Below are positions 27,486 through 35,956 of a DNA stretch of 64,000 bases, piece after piece. The stretch spans positions 2,232,001 through 2,296,000 of the forward strand of contig NZ_CP059987.1 in NCBI RefSeq assembly GCF_014483895.1. The letters run 5' to 3'. Each line of letters opens with the position of its first letter. Within the stretch, counting starts at the first letter, position 1. This DNA comes from Protaetiibacter sp. SSC-01. GTDB lineage: Bacteria; Actinomycetota; Actinomycetes; Actinomycetales; Microbacteriaceae. Under the pieces are notes generated by a model. That model ran no database searches. It saw nothing but the letters and a program-made list of their open reading frames with translations, and had not been told where the DNA came from. Position numbers and translations under genes: made by a program.

Positions 27486-27766
27486 CACGCGCCCCGGTTC
27501 TGCTGCAGCTCGAACACGGCGAGCAGCTCGGCGACCGCCTGGTCGCGCGTCTCGCCGCCCTCGTCGAACATGTGCGACACGTGGGTGCGCAGGTGGTTCT
27601 CGACGAGCAGCTTGTTGAGGCTCCCGAGCGACTTCTGGATGGCGAGGGTCTGCGTGATGATGTCGACGCAGTAGGCCTCGTCCTCGATCATCTTCTCCAC
27701 GCCCCGCAGCTGCCCCTGCAGGATGCGGGCGCGGTGGAGCGCGCGCTTCTTGATGTCGTCGATCAT
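27485..27766 (-). CDS. csoR: CsoR-type copper/metal-sensing repressor with altered ligand set
   Basis: 93 residues, all-helical DUF156 fold (RARILQGQLRGVEKMIEDEAYCVDIITQTLAIQKSLGSLNKLLVENHLRTHV). Canonical Cu(I) ligands are Cys-His-Cys; here they align as Cys33, His58 and His62, so the last Cys is His. Represses in the apo form. It directly precedes copB, and a perfect CsoR-type dyad lies 12 nt upstream of the ATG. Confidence 0.9.
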
Positions 27767-27777
27767 GACGACAGGGT

Positions 27778-27794
27778 ATACCCCCTGGGGGTAT
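27778..27794. promoter_or_regulatory. CsoR operator
   Basis: ATACCCCC-T-GGGGGTAT is a perfect 17-nt inverted repeat, close to the known CsoR consensus of TACCCC/GGGGTA arms, located just upstream of csoR. Confidence 0.85.
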
Positions 27795-27797
27795 CTG

Positions 27798-27902
27798 TCA
27801 CGCGTACGCCAGGATGCTCCCGATGCGGATCGCGTTGCCGAACGGGTCGCGGATCGCGAAGTCGCGCCCGTAGCCCTGGATCTGCTCCGCCTCGCGCGCC
27901 AC
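27798..27902 (-). pseudogene. remnant of a glyoxalase/VOC-family gene (C-terminal 34 codons)
   Basis: The minus strand reads VAREAEQIQGYGRDFAIRD, then PFGNAIRIGS and a stop, the conserved C-terminal strand-turn of VOC proteins (IRDPFGNxIRI). No preceding domain exists: the esterase stop follows at once. Probably a decayed gene end. Confidence 0.6.
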
Positions 27903-27903
27903 G

Positions 27904-28872
27904 TCAGTCCCCGAAGACCTCGTGCAGGATGCGCACGTTGTCGCCGTCGGTCTGCGCTCCCCCGCCCTCGTGTCCGTTGAAGGGGAAGACGTCGATGTGC
28001 TTCGGCCCGGCGTAGGCGTTGTAGGCGCCGAACACGGTCGAGGGCTTGCACACCTCGTCCATGAGCGCGACCGTGAACCACGCGGGCGCCGTCGCGCGGC
28101 GCGCGAAGTTGACGCCGTCGAAGTAGGCGAGCGTCTCGAGCACGGCGGATGCCTTGGTGCGGTGCTGCGCGAGGTAGCGCACGAGCTCGTGGTACGGGTC
28201 GGAGTCGTGGATCGTGACGGCCCGCGGGAAGTCGCACAGGAACGGCACCTGCGGCAGCACGGCGGTGAGCCCCTCGACGAGCCCCGCGACCGCGAGCGTG
28301 ATGCCGCCGCCCTGGCTGCCGCCCGTTACGGCGATGCGGGCGGGGTCGACGACGTCGAGCGTGCGCGCCGCGTCGACGGCGCGCACGGCATCCGTGAACA
28401 GGCGGCGGTAGTAGTACGTGTCGCGGCTGTCGATGCCGCGCGTCATGACGCCGGGGATCTGCGGCCCCGTCTCGCCCGCGTCGGCAGTCGCGCCGAGCGA
28501 CCACCCCGAGCCCTGGCCGCGTGTGTCGACCATGAGGTGCGCGAAGCCCGCGGCCGAGTACACGAGGTTCTCGGTCGGGAGCCCGCGACCCCCGCCGTAG
28601 CCCTGGTACTGCACGACCGTCGGCAGCGGGCCCGTCGCCCCGCGCGGCACGCGCAGCCACGCGCGGATGGGCTGGCCCGCGAACCCGGGGAACGTCACGT
28701 CCCACACGTCGACCGTGCGGAGCCCCGCATCCACCGGCACGAGCTCGGCGCCCGCGGGCGCGGCGGCGCGGCTCTCGGCGAGCGTCGCCTCCCAGAACGC
28801 GTCGAAGTCGGCGGGGTCGGTCTGGGCGCTGCGGTACTGCCGCAGCTCTGCCTCGGGCAGGTCGACGAGCAT
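27904..28872 (-). CDS. acetylxylan esterase/cephalosporin-C deacetylase family protein
   Basis: 322 residues, alpha/beta hydrolase of the AXE1 group that removes acetyl groups from xylo-oligosaccharides or related compounds. Catalytic triad Ser186 (TGGSQGGG), Asp272 (LMDEVCKPST) and His301 (FNGHEGG); the oxyanion-side RGQGSGWS motif is at 118-125. No signal peptide, so cytoplasmic deacetylation of imported sugars is likely. GAGGAGG precedes the ATG. Confidence 0.92.
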   Translation of the reverse strand: MLVDLPEAELRQYRSAQTDPADFDAFWEATLAESRAAAPAGAELVPVDAGLRTVDVWDVTFPGFAGQPIRAWLRVPRGATGPLPTVVQYQGYGGGRGLPTENLVYSAAGFAHLMVDTRGQGSGWSLGATADAGETGPQIPGVMTRGIDSRDTYYYRRLFTDAVRAVDAARTLDVVDPARIAVTGGSQGGGITLAVAGLVEGLTAVLPQVPFLCDFPRAVTIHDSDPYHELVRYLAQHRTKASAVLETLAYFDGVNFARRATAPAWFTVALMDEVCKPSTVFGAYNAYAGPKHIDVFPFNGHEGGGAQTDGDNVRILHEVFGD

Positions 28873-28930
28873 GCAAGCCCTCCTCGGATCGTCATCACCC
28901 TAACGACCGTCGGGGCATAGGGTCGGGATC

Positions 28931-29575
28931 ATGAACGTCACGAAGTACGAGCACTCCGCCATGGTCGTCAGCAAGGGCTCCGATCGGCTCGTGATCGACC
29001 CCGGTTCGTTCCTCGCGACGCTGCCCGACACATCCGGCATCGTCGGCATCGTCATCACGCACGAGCACGCCGACCACTTCTCGGTCGACCGCGTGACGGA
29101 CCTGCTGGAGGCGAACCCGGATGCGCGCGTGCTCGCCCCGCAGGGGGTCGCGGATGCCGCGGCTGCGTCCGGCATCGACGTCGAGGTCGTGAAGGCGGGC
29201 GACGAGGTCGAGGTGGGGCCGTTCCCGCTGCGGTTCTTCGGCGAGACCCACAACGTCATCCACTCCTCGATCCCCGTGATCGACAACGTGGGCGTGCTCG
29301 TCGACGACGAGTTCTATTACGGCGGCGACTCGTACACGGTGCCCGAGGGCGTCGAGGTGGAGCTGCTCGCGGCGCCGCTCGGCGCCCCGTGGCTCAAGAT
29401 CGGCGAGGCGATGGACTACGTGCTCGCCGTGAAGCCGCGGCGCGCGTTCCCGGTGCATGACATGACGCTCTCGGTGGCGGGCAAGAAGCTGCACAACGAC
29501 CGCCTGCAGTGGGCGACCGAGCAGGGCGGCGGCGCCTACAGCGTGCTCGAGCCGGGCGAGTCGATCGACCTCTGA
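28931..29575 (+). CDS. metallo-beta-lactamase-fold hydrolase (UPF0173-like)
   Basis: 214 residues. Zinc motif THEHADH at 43-49, with further ligands in FGETHNVIH, GGDSYTVP and FPVHDMTLS. Similar to the UlaG-like/UPF0173 group of lactonase or phosphodiesterase-type enzymes; exact substrate unknown. Divergent from the esterase gene. Confidence 0.88.
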   Translation: MNVTKYEHSAMVVSKGSDRLVIDPGSFLATLPDTSGIVGIVITHEHADHFSVDRVTDLLEANPDARVLAPQGVADAAAASGIDVEVVKAGDEVEVGPFPLRFFGETHNVIHSSIPVIDNVGVLVDDEFYYGGDSYTVPEGVEVELLAAPLGAPWLKIGEAMDYVLAVKPRRAFPVHDMTLSVAGKKLHNDRLQWATEQGGGAYSVLEPGESIDL

Positions 29576-29608
29576 CGCCTCGGCGGGATGATCCGCGGGC
29601 CGCGACGA

Positions 29609-30286
29609 TCAGAGCCGCGAGAGCCCGTCGCCGATGAGCACGACGGCGACCATGATGACGACGACCGCCGTGACGACGTAGCTGTTGCGCGACACCCACG
29701 CGTGCGCGCGTCGCAGAGTCGGCCGCGCGCGCTCCCCCGACCGCCACACGACGATGACGGGCGCGGCGACCGTCGAGAGGCCGATGGCGAGGTAGACGGC
29801 CGTGCCGACAGCCCATACGAGCGGCGTGAGCTCACCCGCGTTGAAGGCGAGCGCGGCGGCCGTCGCGAGCACGAGCGCCTTCGGCCGCACGTTGAGGCCG
29901 AGGCCGACGAGGAACGCCGTCGAGGCCTTCATGCGTCCGACGCGGCGCAACCAGCCGGGCACCTCCGGGTCGATGTCGTCGCCCGTCGTGCGTCGGCGCC
30001 CTCGCCGGAACACCCACACCGCGAACCAGACGCCCACGAGGCCGATGAGGATCTCGCCCGTGCCGACCACGACATCCGGCAGCTGCGCGTCGCCCCGCGG
30101 GATCGCGCGCAGCCCCGCCGTGAAACCGACCGTGACGAGCGCGAGCCCCAGCGCGTAGCCGACGAGGTACGCGACACCCACCGCCTGCCCGCGTGGCGAC
30201 AGCAGGAGCGCGAGCACGACCGTGATCGGCACCGTCGACAGGGCGACGCCGAGGGCGAGGGGCAGGAGCACGCCGAGCACGTCCAT
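29609..30286 (-). CDS. GAP-family (Sap/LysE-like) membrane protein
   Basis: 225 residues with six hydrophobic spans in two triplets separated by a basic loop (FRRGRRRTTGDDIDPE). Resembles the GAP/Sap family linked in mycobacteria to export of peptidoglycolipids or sulfolipid. MDVLGVLLPLALGVALSTVPITVVLALLLSPRG at the N-terminus is typical. Function here is unknown. Confidence 0.8.
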   Translation of the reverse strand: MDVLGVLLPLALGVALSTVPITVVLALLLSPRGQAVGVAYLVGYALGLALVTVGFTAGLRAIPRGDAQLPDVVVGTGEILIGLVGVWFAVWVFRRGRRRTTGDDIDPEVPGWLRRVGRMKASTAFLVGLGLNVRPKALVLATAAALAFNAGELTPLVWAVGTAVYLAIGLSTVAAPVIVVWRSGERARPTLRRAHAWVSRNSYVVTAVVVIMVAVVLIGDGLSRL

Positions 30287-30335
30287 CCGCGGCTCCTCTC
30301 GCCGGATGGCTCGACCCTACTCGCGCAGACGACGA

Positions 30336-30368
30336 CGGCCCCCGCCCGTGCGAGACGAGCGGGGGCCG
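30336..30368 (-). terminator. hairpin terminator after the DUF4352-like gene
   Basis: CGGCCCCCGC (30336-30345) pairs with GCGGGGGCCG (30359-30368), 17 nt beyond the stop codon on the minus strand. Confidence 0.75.
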
Positions 30369-30384
30369 AGGCGTTCGTGTGGGA

Positions 30385-31694
30385 TCAGCTGATCAGCACG
30401 TGGATCTCGTTGCCCCAGATCGAGCTGATGCGCAGCACCGAGCCGGGCGTCGCATCCGCCGGCACCTCGAACACGAGGTTGACGTCGGCGGTCTCGCCGG
30501 TCGCGAGCTCATCGGCGTCGTAGATGTTGCCGGGGTAATCGGCGTAGCTGACGTCGTAGACGTCCATTCCGGAGGTCAGCAGCTCGGTGTAGAGCATGTA
30601 GGGCAGGTCGGTGTCCTCGCCGAGGTAGGTGACCGTCATCGGCACGACGATGTAGACGTTGCCCGGCTGGGGCTGCTCGTTGTACTCGTCGGCCGCGAGC
30701 ACGTCGGCGGTCGCGTCGAGGTTCGGCGCGCCCACGACGACCTGCCACTGGTCGGCCCCGCTGTAGTCGGAGAAGGTGACGGTGTCGCCGACGGCCGCGG
30801 GGTTGTTGATGCCGCCGAGCGCGTCCGGGTCGTCGTCGCTGCCCGTGCCGTAGTCCTCCTCGGGGTCGGTGATGACCGGGTCGTCGTCCCAGGTGAAGTC
30901 GTCGACGGTGTTCGAGTAGCTCGTGATGAACAGGAGCATGACGACGCTGATGGCCGCCGTGAGCAGCAGCGAGACGCCGGAGACGATCGTGCCGGCGATC
31001 GCGAGGCCCTTGCCCTTGTTCTTCGCGAGGAGGCCCACGATTCCGAGCACGACGCCGACGAGGGCGAGCAGCACGAAGAAGAACCCGACGTAGGGGATCC
31101 ATCCGACGGTGATGCCGAACAGGAACGCGACGCCGCCGAGGATGAGCGAAACGAGGCCCATGACGTTGAAACGCGAGGGGCCCGCGGGGGCGCCGGTCGC
31201 GTAGGCCGGGGTGGCCGCGTAGGCGGGGGTTCCGGATGCGGTGGGCGCGGCGCCGGGGGCGGCGTACGGGTTCGCGGGCGTCGCCGCGTAGGGGTTCGCG
31301 GGCGCGGCGTACGGGTTGGTCGGCTGCGCGGCCGCGGGCGCGGCGGGCGGCACTGGCGCGGCGGGGGCCGCGTACGGGTTGGCGGGCTGCTCGGCGGCGG
31401 GCGCCACGGGTGGCACCGGCGCGGCGGGGGCCGAGCTCGGCACCGTCGTCGACGGCGGAGCGTAGGGGTTCACCGGTTCGGGGGCGGCGAACGGCTCGGC
31501 GGGGGGCCTGCCCCGCGACGGGCTCGGGGTCGCATCCGGCTGCGCGGCATCCGCGGCGGGGCGGCATCCGCGGCGGGTGCGGCATCCGGCGCGGCGGGTG
31601 CGGGCGGCACGGGCGGCACGTCGGCGGACGGTGCAGGGGGGATCGGGGGGATCTGGTCGTCGCCGGCGGCGCCGGGCTGCTGCGAATCGGACAC
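30385..31694 (-). CDS. DUF4190/DUF4352-type membrane protein, frameshifted in its N-terminal repeats
   Basis: Main frame: Pro/Ala-rich tail with repeated NPYAAP units, two membrane spans in the DUF4190 style (MGLVSLILGGVAFLFGITVGW; LALVGVVLGIVGLLAKNKG and GTIVSGVSLLLTAAISVVMLLFI), then an extracellular DUF4352-like beta domain ending IHVLIS. The natural N-terminus VSDSQQPGAAGDDQIPP (GTG 31694) lies in another frame. The frames meet at about 31560, where an 18-bp GC-rich direct repeat has lost one base compared with its neighbour copy. Either real slippage or a sequencing error. Confidence 0.7.
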
Positions 31695-31784
31695 GAGCAC
31701 GAGTCTGCCGTGTCGCGGGCCGTGCCGCGAACGGGGCACGCGGGGAGTTCTCCCCGTCTCGCGGCAGCGCGCCCCGAGGACGAC

Positions 31785-31810
31785 AAAACCCCCGCCGGAG
31801 CGGGGGTTCT
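31785..31810 (-). terminator. rho-independent terminator of tRNA-Gln
   Basis: CCCCCGC (31789-31795) pairs with GCGGGGG (31800-31806); on the minus strand the stem is followed by TTTTG. Confidence 0.85.
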
Positions 31811-31817
31811 TCGAAAG

Positions 31818-31889
31818 CTGGGGTACCTGGACTCGAACCAAGAACAACTGAACCAGAATCAGCCGTGTTGCCAATTACACCATACCCCA
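31818..31889 (-). tRNA. tRNA-Gln (CTG)
   Basis: The minus strand gives TGGGGTATGGTGTAATTGGC, anticodon stem-loop CTGATTCTGGTTCAG with anticodon CTG, T-arm TTGGTTCGAGTCCAG and a matching acceptor 3' strand TACCCCA with discriminator G. No encoded CCA. It lies 228 nt after gltX on the same strand. Confidence 0.95.
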
Positions 31890-31982
31890 CCGGTCCGGCC
31901 AGGGGCCGGGCGGTGCTGCTCGGGCGAACCCGAACCGACTAGACACTTTACCCTACGGATGAGGGGGGTCCGAACCGGGGGC

Positions 31983-32110
31983 GGTGGTCTCGAGACGCGT
32001 CCGCTGCGCGGGCGCTCCTCGACCACCTGGGGTTGGCGCGAGCTCCTCGAGACCCTGGGTTGCGAACAAGCTGGTCGAGGAGCGCCGCGCAGCGACGCGT
32101 CTCGAGACCC
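31983..32110. repeat. inverted pair of GGTCGAGGAGCGC-family palindromic repeats after gltX
   Basis: A reverse copy (31983-32028) and a forward copy (32071-32110) about 42 nt apart, beginning 7 nt past the gltX stop. Likely the transcript end of gltX; same pair geometry as at 11975-12084. Confidence 0.85.
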
Positions 32111-32116
32111 CCGGCG

Positions 32117-33622
32117 CTACAGGGCCTGGCGGAAGCGCTCGAGACGCGCGAGCGTCGACTCCTTGCCGAGGATCTCCATCGACTCGAAGAGCGGCGGGCT
32201 GATGCGGCGCCCCGAGATGGCCGTGCGCAGCGGGCCGAACGCCGTGCGGGGCTTGAGGCCGGGGCCGCCCTCCTCGACGGGCGTCAGGAGCGCCGCACGC
32301 AGCGCCTCCTCGATCTCGACGCGGCCGAACTCCGTGAGCTGCTCGAGGGCCGCCTCCGACGCGTCGAGCACGAGGCGCGCCTCGTCGGCGTCCTTCGGCA
32401 TCGCGTCGTGCTCGAACTCGAGCTCGTCGTCGGGCGTGAAGAGGAATGCGAGCATGCCGCGCGCCTCCCCCAGCACCGTCACGCGCTCCTGGATGAGCGG
32501 CGCCGCCTCGCGCAGGATCGCGCGGTCGCGCTCCGTGGGCGGGTCTGCGAGGTAGCCCTCGAGGTAGGGCACAATGCGCTCCTCGAAGTCGGCGCCGTCG
32601 AGCATCCGGATGTGGTCGCCGTTGATCGCGTCGGCCTTCTTCTGGTCGAAGCGGGCCGGGTTCGGGTTGACGTCGCGGATGTCGAACGCGGCCACGAACT
32701 CGTCCTGCGTGAAGACGTCGCGGTCGGGCCCGATCGACCAGCCGAGGAGCGCGAGGTAGTTGAGCAGGCCCTCGGGGATGAACCCGCGCTCGCGGTGGTG
32801 GAAGAGACTCGACTCGGGGTCGCGCTTGCTGAGCTTCTTCGAGCCCTCGCCGTAGACGAGCGGCATGTGCGCGTACTGCGGGATGAAGTCGGTCACGCCG
32901 AGCTCGATGAGCGCGAGGTAGAGCGCGATCTGGCGTGGGGTCGACGACAGGATGTCCTCGCCGCGGAACACGTGCGTGACGCCCATGAGCGCGTCGTCGA
33001 CGGGGTTCACGAAGGTGTAGAGCGGGGCGCCGTTGGGGCGCACGACGACGAAGTCGGTGAAGCTGCCCGCGGGGAAGGTGATCTCGCCGCGGATGAGGTC
33101 GTGGAAGGTGAGGTCGGTGTCGGGCACGCGCAGGCGCAGGCTCGGCTTGCGACCCTCGGCGCGGAACGCCTCCCGCTGCTCCTCGGTCAGTTCGCGCTCG
33201 AAGTTGTCGTAGCCCTGGCGCGGGTCGCGGCCGGCGGCGACGTTGCGGGCCTCCATCTCCTCCGGGGTCACGAACGACTCGTAGAGGTGGCCCGAGGCCT
33301 TCAGGCGCTCGATGAGCTCGAGGTAGATCTCGGTGCGCTGCGACTGCCGGTACGGCCCGTGCGGGCCGCCCTTCTCGACGCCCTCGTCCCAGTCGATGCC
33401 GAGCCAGGTGAGCGCGTCGATGAGCTGCAGGTAGCTCTCCTCGGAGTCGCGCGCGGCATCCGTGTCCTCGACGCGGAACACGAGCTTGCCGCCCGTGTGG
33501 CGGGCGTAGGCCCAGTTGAAGAGGGCGGTGCGCACCATCCCGACGTGGGGGGTGCCGGTGGGCGAGGGGCAGAACCGCACGCGCACATCCGCGCCGGTCG
33601 CCGTGGAGAAGGGGAGCGACAT
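32117..33622 (-). CDS. gltX: glutamyl-tRNA synthetase
   Basis: Charges tRNA-Glu, and in actinobacteria lacking GlnRS also tRNA-Gln for later amidation by GatCAB. 501 residues. Class I motifs: HIGH-type [10 protein letters not shown] at 19-28 and KLSKR ([11 protein letters not shown]) near residue 255. ATG start. The next gene on the strand is tRNA-Gln(CTG), one of its own likely substrates. Confidence 0.97.
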   Translation of the reverse strand: MSLPFSTATGADVRVRFCPSPTGTPHVGMVRTALFNWAYARHTGGKLVFRVEDTDAARDSEESYLQLIDALTWLGIDWDEGVEKGGPHGPYRQSQRTEIYLELIERLKASGHLYESFVTPEEMEARNVAAGRDPRQGYDNFERELTEEQREAFRAEGRKPSLRLRVPDTDLTFHDLIRGEITFPAGSFTDFVVVRPNGAPLYTFVNPVDDALMGVTHVFRGEDILSSTPRQIALYLALIELGVTDFIPQYAHMPLVYGEGSKKLSKRDPESSLFHHRERGFIPEGLLNYLALLGWSIGPDRDVFTQDEFVAAFDIRDVNPNPARFDQKKADAINGDHIRMLDGADFEERIVPYLEGYLADPPTERDRAILREAAPLIQERVTVLGEARGMLAFLFTPDDELEFEHDAMPKDADEARLVLDASEAALEQLTEFGRVEIEEALRAALLTPVEEGGPGLKPRTAFGPLRTAISGRRISPPLFESMEILGKESTLARLERFRQAL

Positions 33623-33664
33623 CCCCTCGATCCTACCGGCGGCGGCGCGGGACGGATGCGGGCG

Positions 33665-34537
33665 TCAGCCCCACGCGAGGGCGGCGGATGCGGCGAGCGC
33701 GAGCGCCACGCCGACCACCTGCACGGGGGTGAGCCGCTCGCGCAGCACCGTGAGCGCGAGCAGCACGGTGCCGAGGGGGTAGAGGGATGCGAGCACGCCC
33801 ATGATCGCGAGCTCGCCCTGGTGCAGACCCCACACGAGCAGCACGTTGGCGACGGCCATGAGGAGGCCCGCCGCGAGCGCGAACAGCAGGCCCGGATGCC
33901 GCGCCTCGACGGGCGGTGCGGCGGCCCCGCCCCACCACGAGTCGCCTCGCACGAGCCGCAGCACGGCGAGCACGACCGCGAAGAGCGCGGCGCCCCCGAC
34001 GAGGTCGACGAGCAGGGGTGCGTACTCCGATTCGGGCGGCGTCCACTCCATGATCACGTTGTAGCCGCCGAAGCCGACGCCCGACGCGAGGGCGAGCACC
34101 ACGGCGCGCGTGCCGACGCGACCGCCCTGGCGCTCGCGCGTGACGCCGAGCAGCACCGCGGCGACGACGAGCGCGCCGAGGGCGACGTAGCCGAGCGGGC
34201 TGAACCGCTCCCCCTGCAGGATGCCGCCGACCGCGGGGATGAGGGCCGCGACGGCGGCCGTCGTCGGCGAGATGACGCTCATCGGACCGATAGCGAGGGC
34301 CGCGTAGAACGCCCAGATCGCGACCGCGCCCGCGAGGCCCGCCGCGAGACCGAGCCACACGGCCTCCGCCGACCACACGGAGCCGACCGCGAGCGTGAGC
34401 ACGGCGACCGGCACCGCCGCCGCCCCGAAGCTCACGAAGCTCACGAGCAGCGGCGAGACGCGACGCGACCCGAGGCCCCCGAAGAAGTCCGAGACGCCGT
34501 AGACGACCGCGCTCGCGAGGCCGACGAGCACGATCAT
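33665..34537 (-). CDS. EamA/DMT-family transporter
   Basis: 290 residues with ten predicted spans as two EamA repeats (MIVLVGLASAVVYGVSDFFGGLGSRRVSPLLV; second repeat GLLFALAAGLLMAVANVLLVWGLHQGELAIM). Exports small metabolites or drugs by family; the substrate cannot be inferred. Start chosen at the ATG before the first span. Confidence 0.88.
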   Translation of the reverse strand: MIVLVGLASAVVYGVSDFFGGLGSRRVSPLLVSFVSFGAAAVPVAVLTLAVGSVWSAEAVWLGLAAGLAGAVAIWAFYAALAIGPMSVISPTTAAVAALIPAVGGILQGERFSPLGYVALGALVVAAVLLGVTRERQGGRVGTRAVVLALASGVGFGGYNVIMEWTPPESEYAPLLVDLVGGAALFAVVLAVLRLVRGDSWWGGAAAPPVEARHPGLLFALAAGLLMAVANVLLVWGLHQGELAIMGVLASLYPLGTVLLALTVLRERLTPVQVVGVALALAASAALAWG

Positions 34538-34638
34538 GCGTTCATTCAATCGGATGCCGGCCGCCGGGCCGAACGTCCCTGTCGACGCGCAGCATCCGGG
34601 AGGACGATGGGTGCGAGGCACGGACGAAGGAGGACGCC

Positions 34639-35061
34639 ATGACCGACGTGATGAACCCGGTGGAGGTGCTCGACGAGCGCGAATGCTGGGAGCTGCTGGA
34701 GCTGGCCCCGATGGGCCGCATCGCCCTCGCCGCCGCCGGCGAGCTCGACATCTTCCCCATCAACTTCGCGGTGCACGACGGTGCGCTGTGGTTCCGCACG
34801 GCACCCGGCACGAAGCTCGTCGAGCTCACGGTGAACCCCGAGGTCGCCCTCGAGATCGACGGATGGGACGAGGGCGAGGCGTTCAGCGTCGTCGTGAAGG
34901 GCGAGGCCGAGCGGATCGAGCACGGGCAGCAGCTCGACGAGGCAGAACGCCTGCCGCTCGCGCCGTGGGTGCCGACGCTCAAGTACCGCTGGGTACGCAT
35001 CCGCCCCACCCACGTGACGGGCCGCCGCTTCCGCCGCGGGCCCGAGCCCGAGCGGTTCTGA
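34639..35061 (+). CDS. pyridoxamine 5'-phosphate oxidase (PPOX)-family protein
   Basis: 140 residues, split-barrel flavin/F420-binding fold: CWELLELAPMGRIALAAAGELDIFPINFAVHDGALWFRTAPGTKL is the classical N-terminal half. GAAGGAGG lies 6 nt before the ATG. Likely an F420- or FMN-binding reductase or a flavin-binding stress protein; the exact role is open. Confidence 0.88.
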   Translation: MTDVMNPVEVLDERECWELLELAPMGRIALAAAGELDIFPINFAVHDGALWFRTAPGTKLVELTVNPEVALEIDGWDEGEAFSVVVKGEAERIEHGQQLDEAERLPLAPWVPTLKYRWVRIRPTHVTGRRFRRGPEPERF

Positions 35062-35083
35062 GGCGAGCGCCCGCCCGCCGTCG

Positions 35084-35851
35084 TCAGTCGATGGCAGCGG
35101 TGAACGCGGGCGGGTAGACCGCGATGCGCGGCGGGGTGAGCCCCGCATCCGTGAACAGCTCGCGCACGCGGTCGCGCACGCGCTCGTTCGCGACCGTGAT
35201 CGCGGCGACCGCCGAGAGCGGCACGGGGCCGGCGGCGAGCAGCTCCGCGTCGCGGAAGTCGGGGTCGGTCGCGTGCAGGCGGCGGAGGGCCTGCGTGCCC
35301 GCCTCGACACCCGCCGAGAAGCGCGTCGCCACGGCGGCCGCGTCGCCGTCGGCGAAGACGACGTCGTCGCCGAGCGCGTCGACCGGCACCGCGAGGATCA
35401 CGAAGTCGGTGTGCTTGGCGGTGCGCGCCGCATCCGACCAGTGGGCGCCCTCGGCGCCCTCGCGCAGCTCCTGCCAGCGCGTCGAGTCGGGCGAGATCGC
35501 GAACGACACGAAGGATGCGACGCTGCGCCCGTCGGGCACCGTCGCGGTCTCGCGCAGCTCGCGCGTCGTCGCCGAGCTCACGTCGACGTCGGGCTCGGCG
35601 CCCGCGCGCAGCTCGCCGTCGAGCGCGATCGACTCGAGCGTGCGGATGTGGGTGACGTGGTGCACGCGGCGCCCGGGCAGCTTGAGCGAGGCGGGGGCAC
35701 CGGATGCGGCGGGCGTGCGGAGTGTCGGCGCACGGCCCGTCGAGGTGCGCGTCGCGGCCGGCCGAGGCGCGGCCTTGGGCGCCGGTGCGGGCGTCCGCGG
35801 GAAGCAGACATCGCAGAGACCTTCGTCGAAACCGTGAATGCACTCCGCCAC
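35084..35851 (-). CDS. DarT-like (DUF4433-type) putative ADP-ribosyltransferase with N-terminal Cys cluster
   Basis: 255 residues. N-terminus ECIHGFDEGLCDVCFP has Cys4, Cys13 and Cys16, a likely small zinc site, then a Pro/Ala linker to ~55. The core begins VHHVTHIRTLESIALDGELRAG, like the NAD-binding start of DarT (YHfTHixNLxsIlxxG), followed by VASFVSFAISPDSTRW, similar to the DarT VxxYVPFYFxPRSPM loop. DarT ADP-ribosylates single-stranded DNA. No DarG macrodomain antitoxin adjoins. Assignment rests on motif resemblance. Confidence 0.6.
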   Translation of the reverse strand: MAECIHGFDEGLCDVCFPRTPAPAPKAAPRPAATRTSTGRAPTLRTPAASGAPASLKLPGRRVHHVTHIRTLESIALDGELRAGAEPDVDVSSATTRELRETATVPDGRSVASFVSFAISPDSTRWQELREGAEGAHWSDAARTAKHTDFVILAVPVDALGDDVVFADGDAAAVATRFSAGVEAGTQALRRLHATDPDFRDAELLAAGPVPLSAVAAITVANERVRDRVRELFTDAGLTPPRIAVYPPAFTAAID

Positions 35852-35893
35852 CCCTCCACGCTACGTCACGCGGGAGGGGTGGCGGCACGGCGG

Positions 35894-35937
35894 CCGCCGA
35901 CCGGGTGACGGGGGGTTGGGTGTCACCCGGTCGGCGG
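35894..35937 (-). terminator. 16-bp perfect hairpin after the M28 peptidase gene
   Basis: CCGCCGACCGGGTGAC (35894-35909) pairs exactly with 35922-35937. It lies 19 nt beyond the peptidase stop on the minus strand. Confidence 0.8.
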
Positions 35938-35956
35938 TGGTTCAGCTCACCTCAGC

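Noticed and set aside
31569-31600. programmed ribosomal frameshift in the DUF4352-type gene
   Set aside because: No slippery heptamer with downstream structure is apparent; a one-base loss in a direct repeat explains the frame change more simply.
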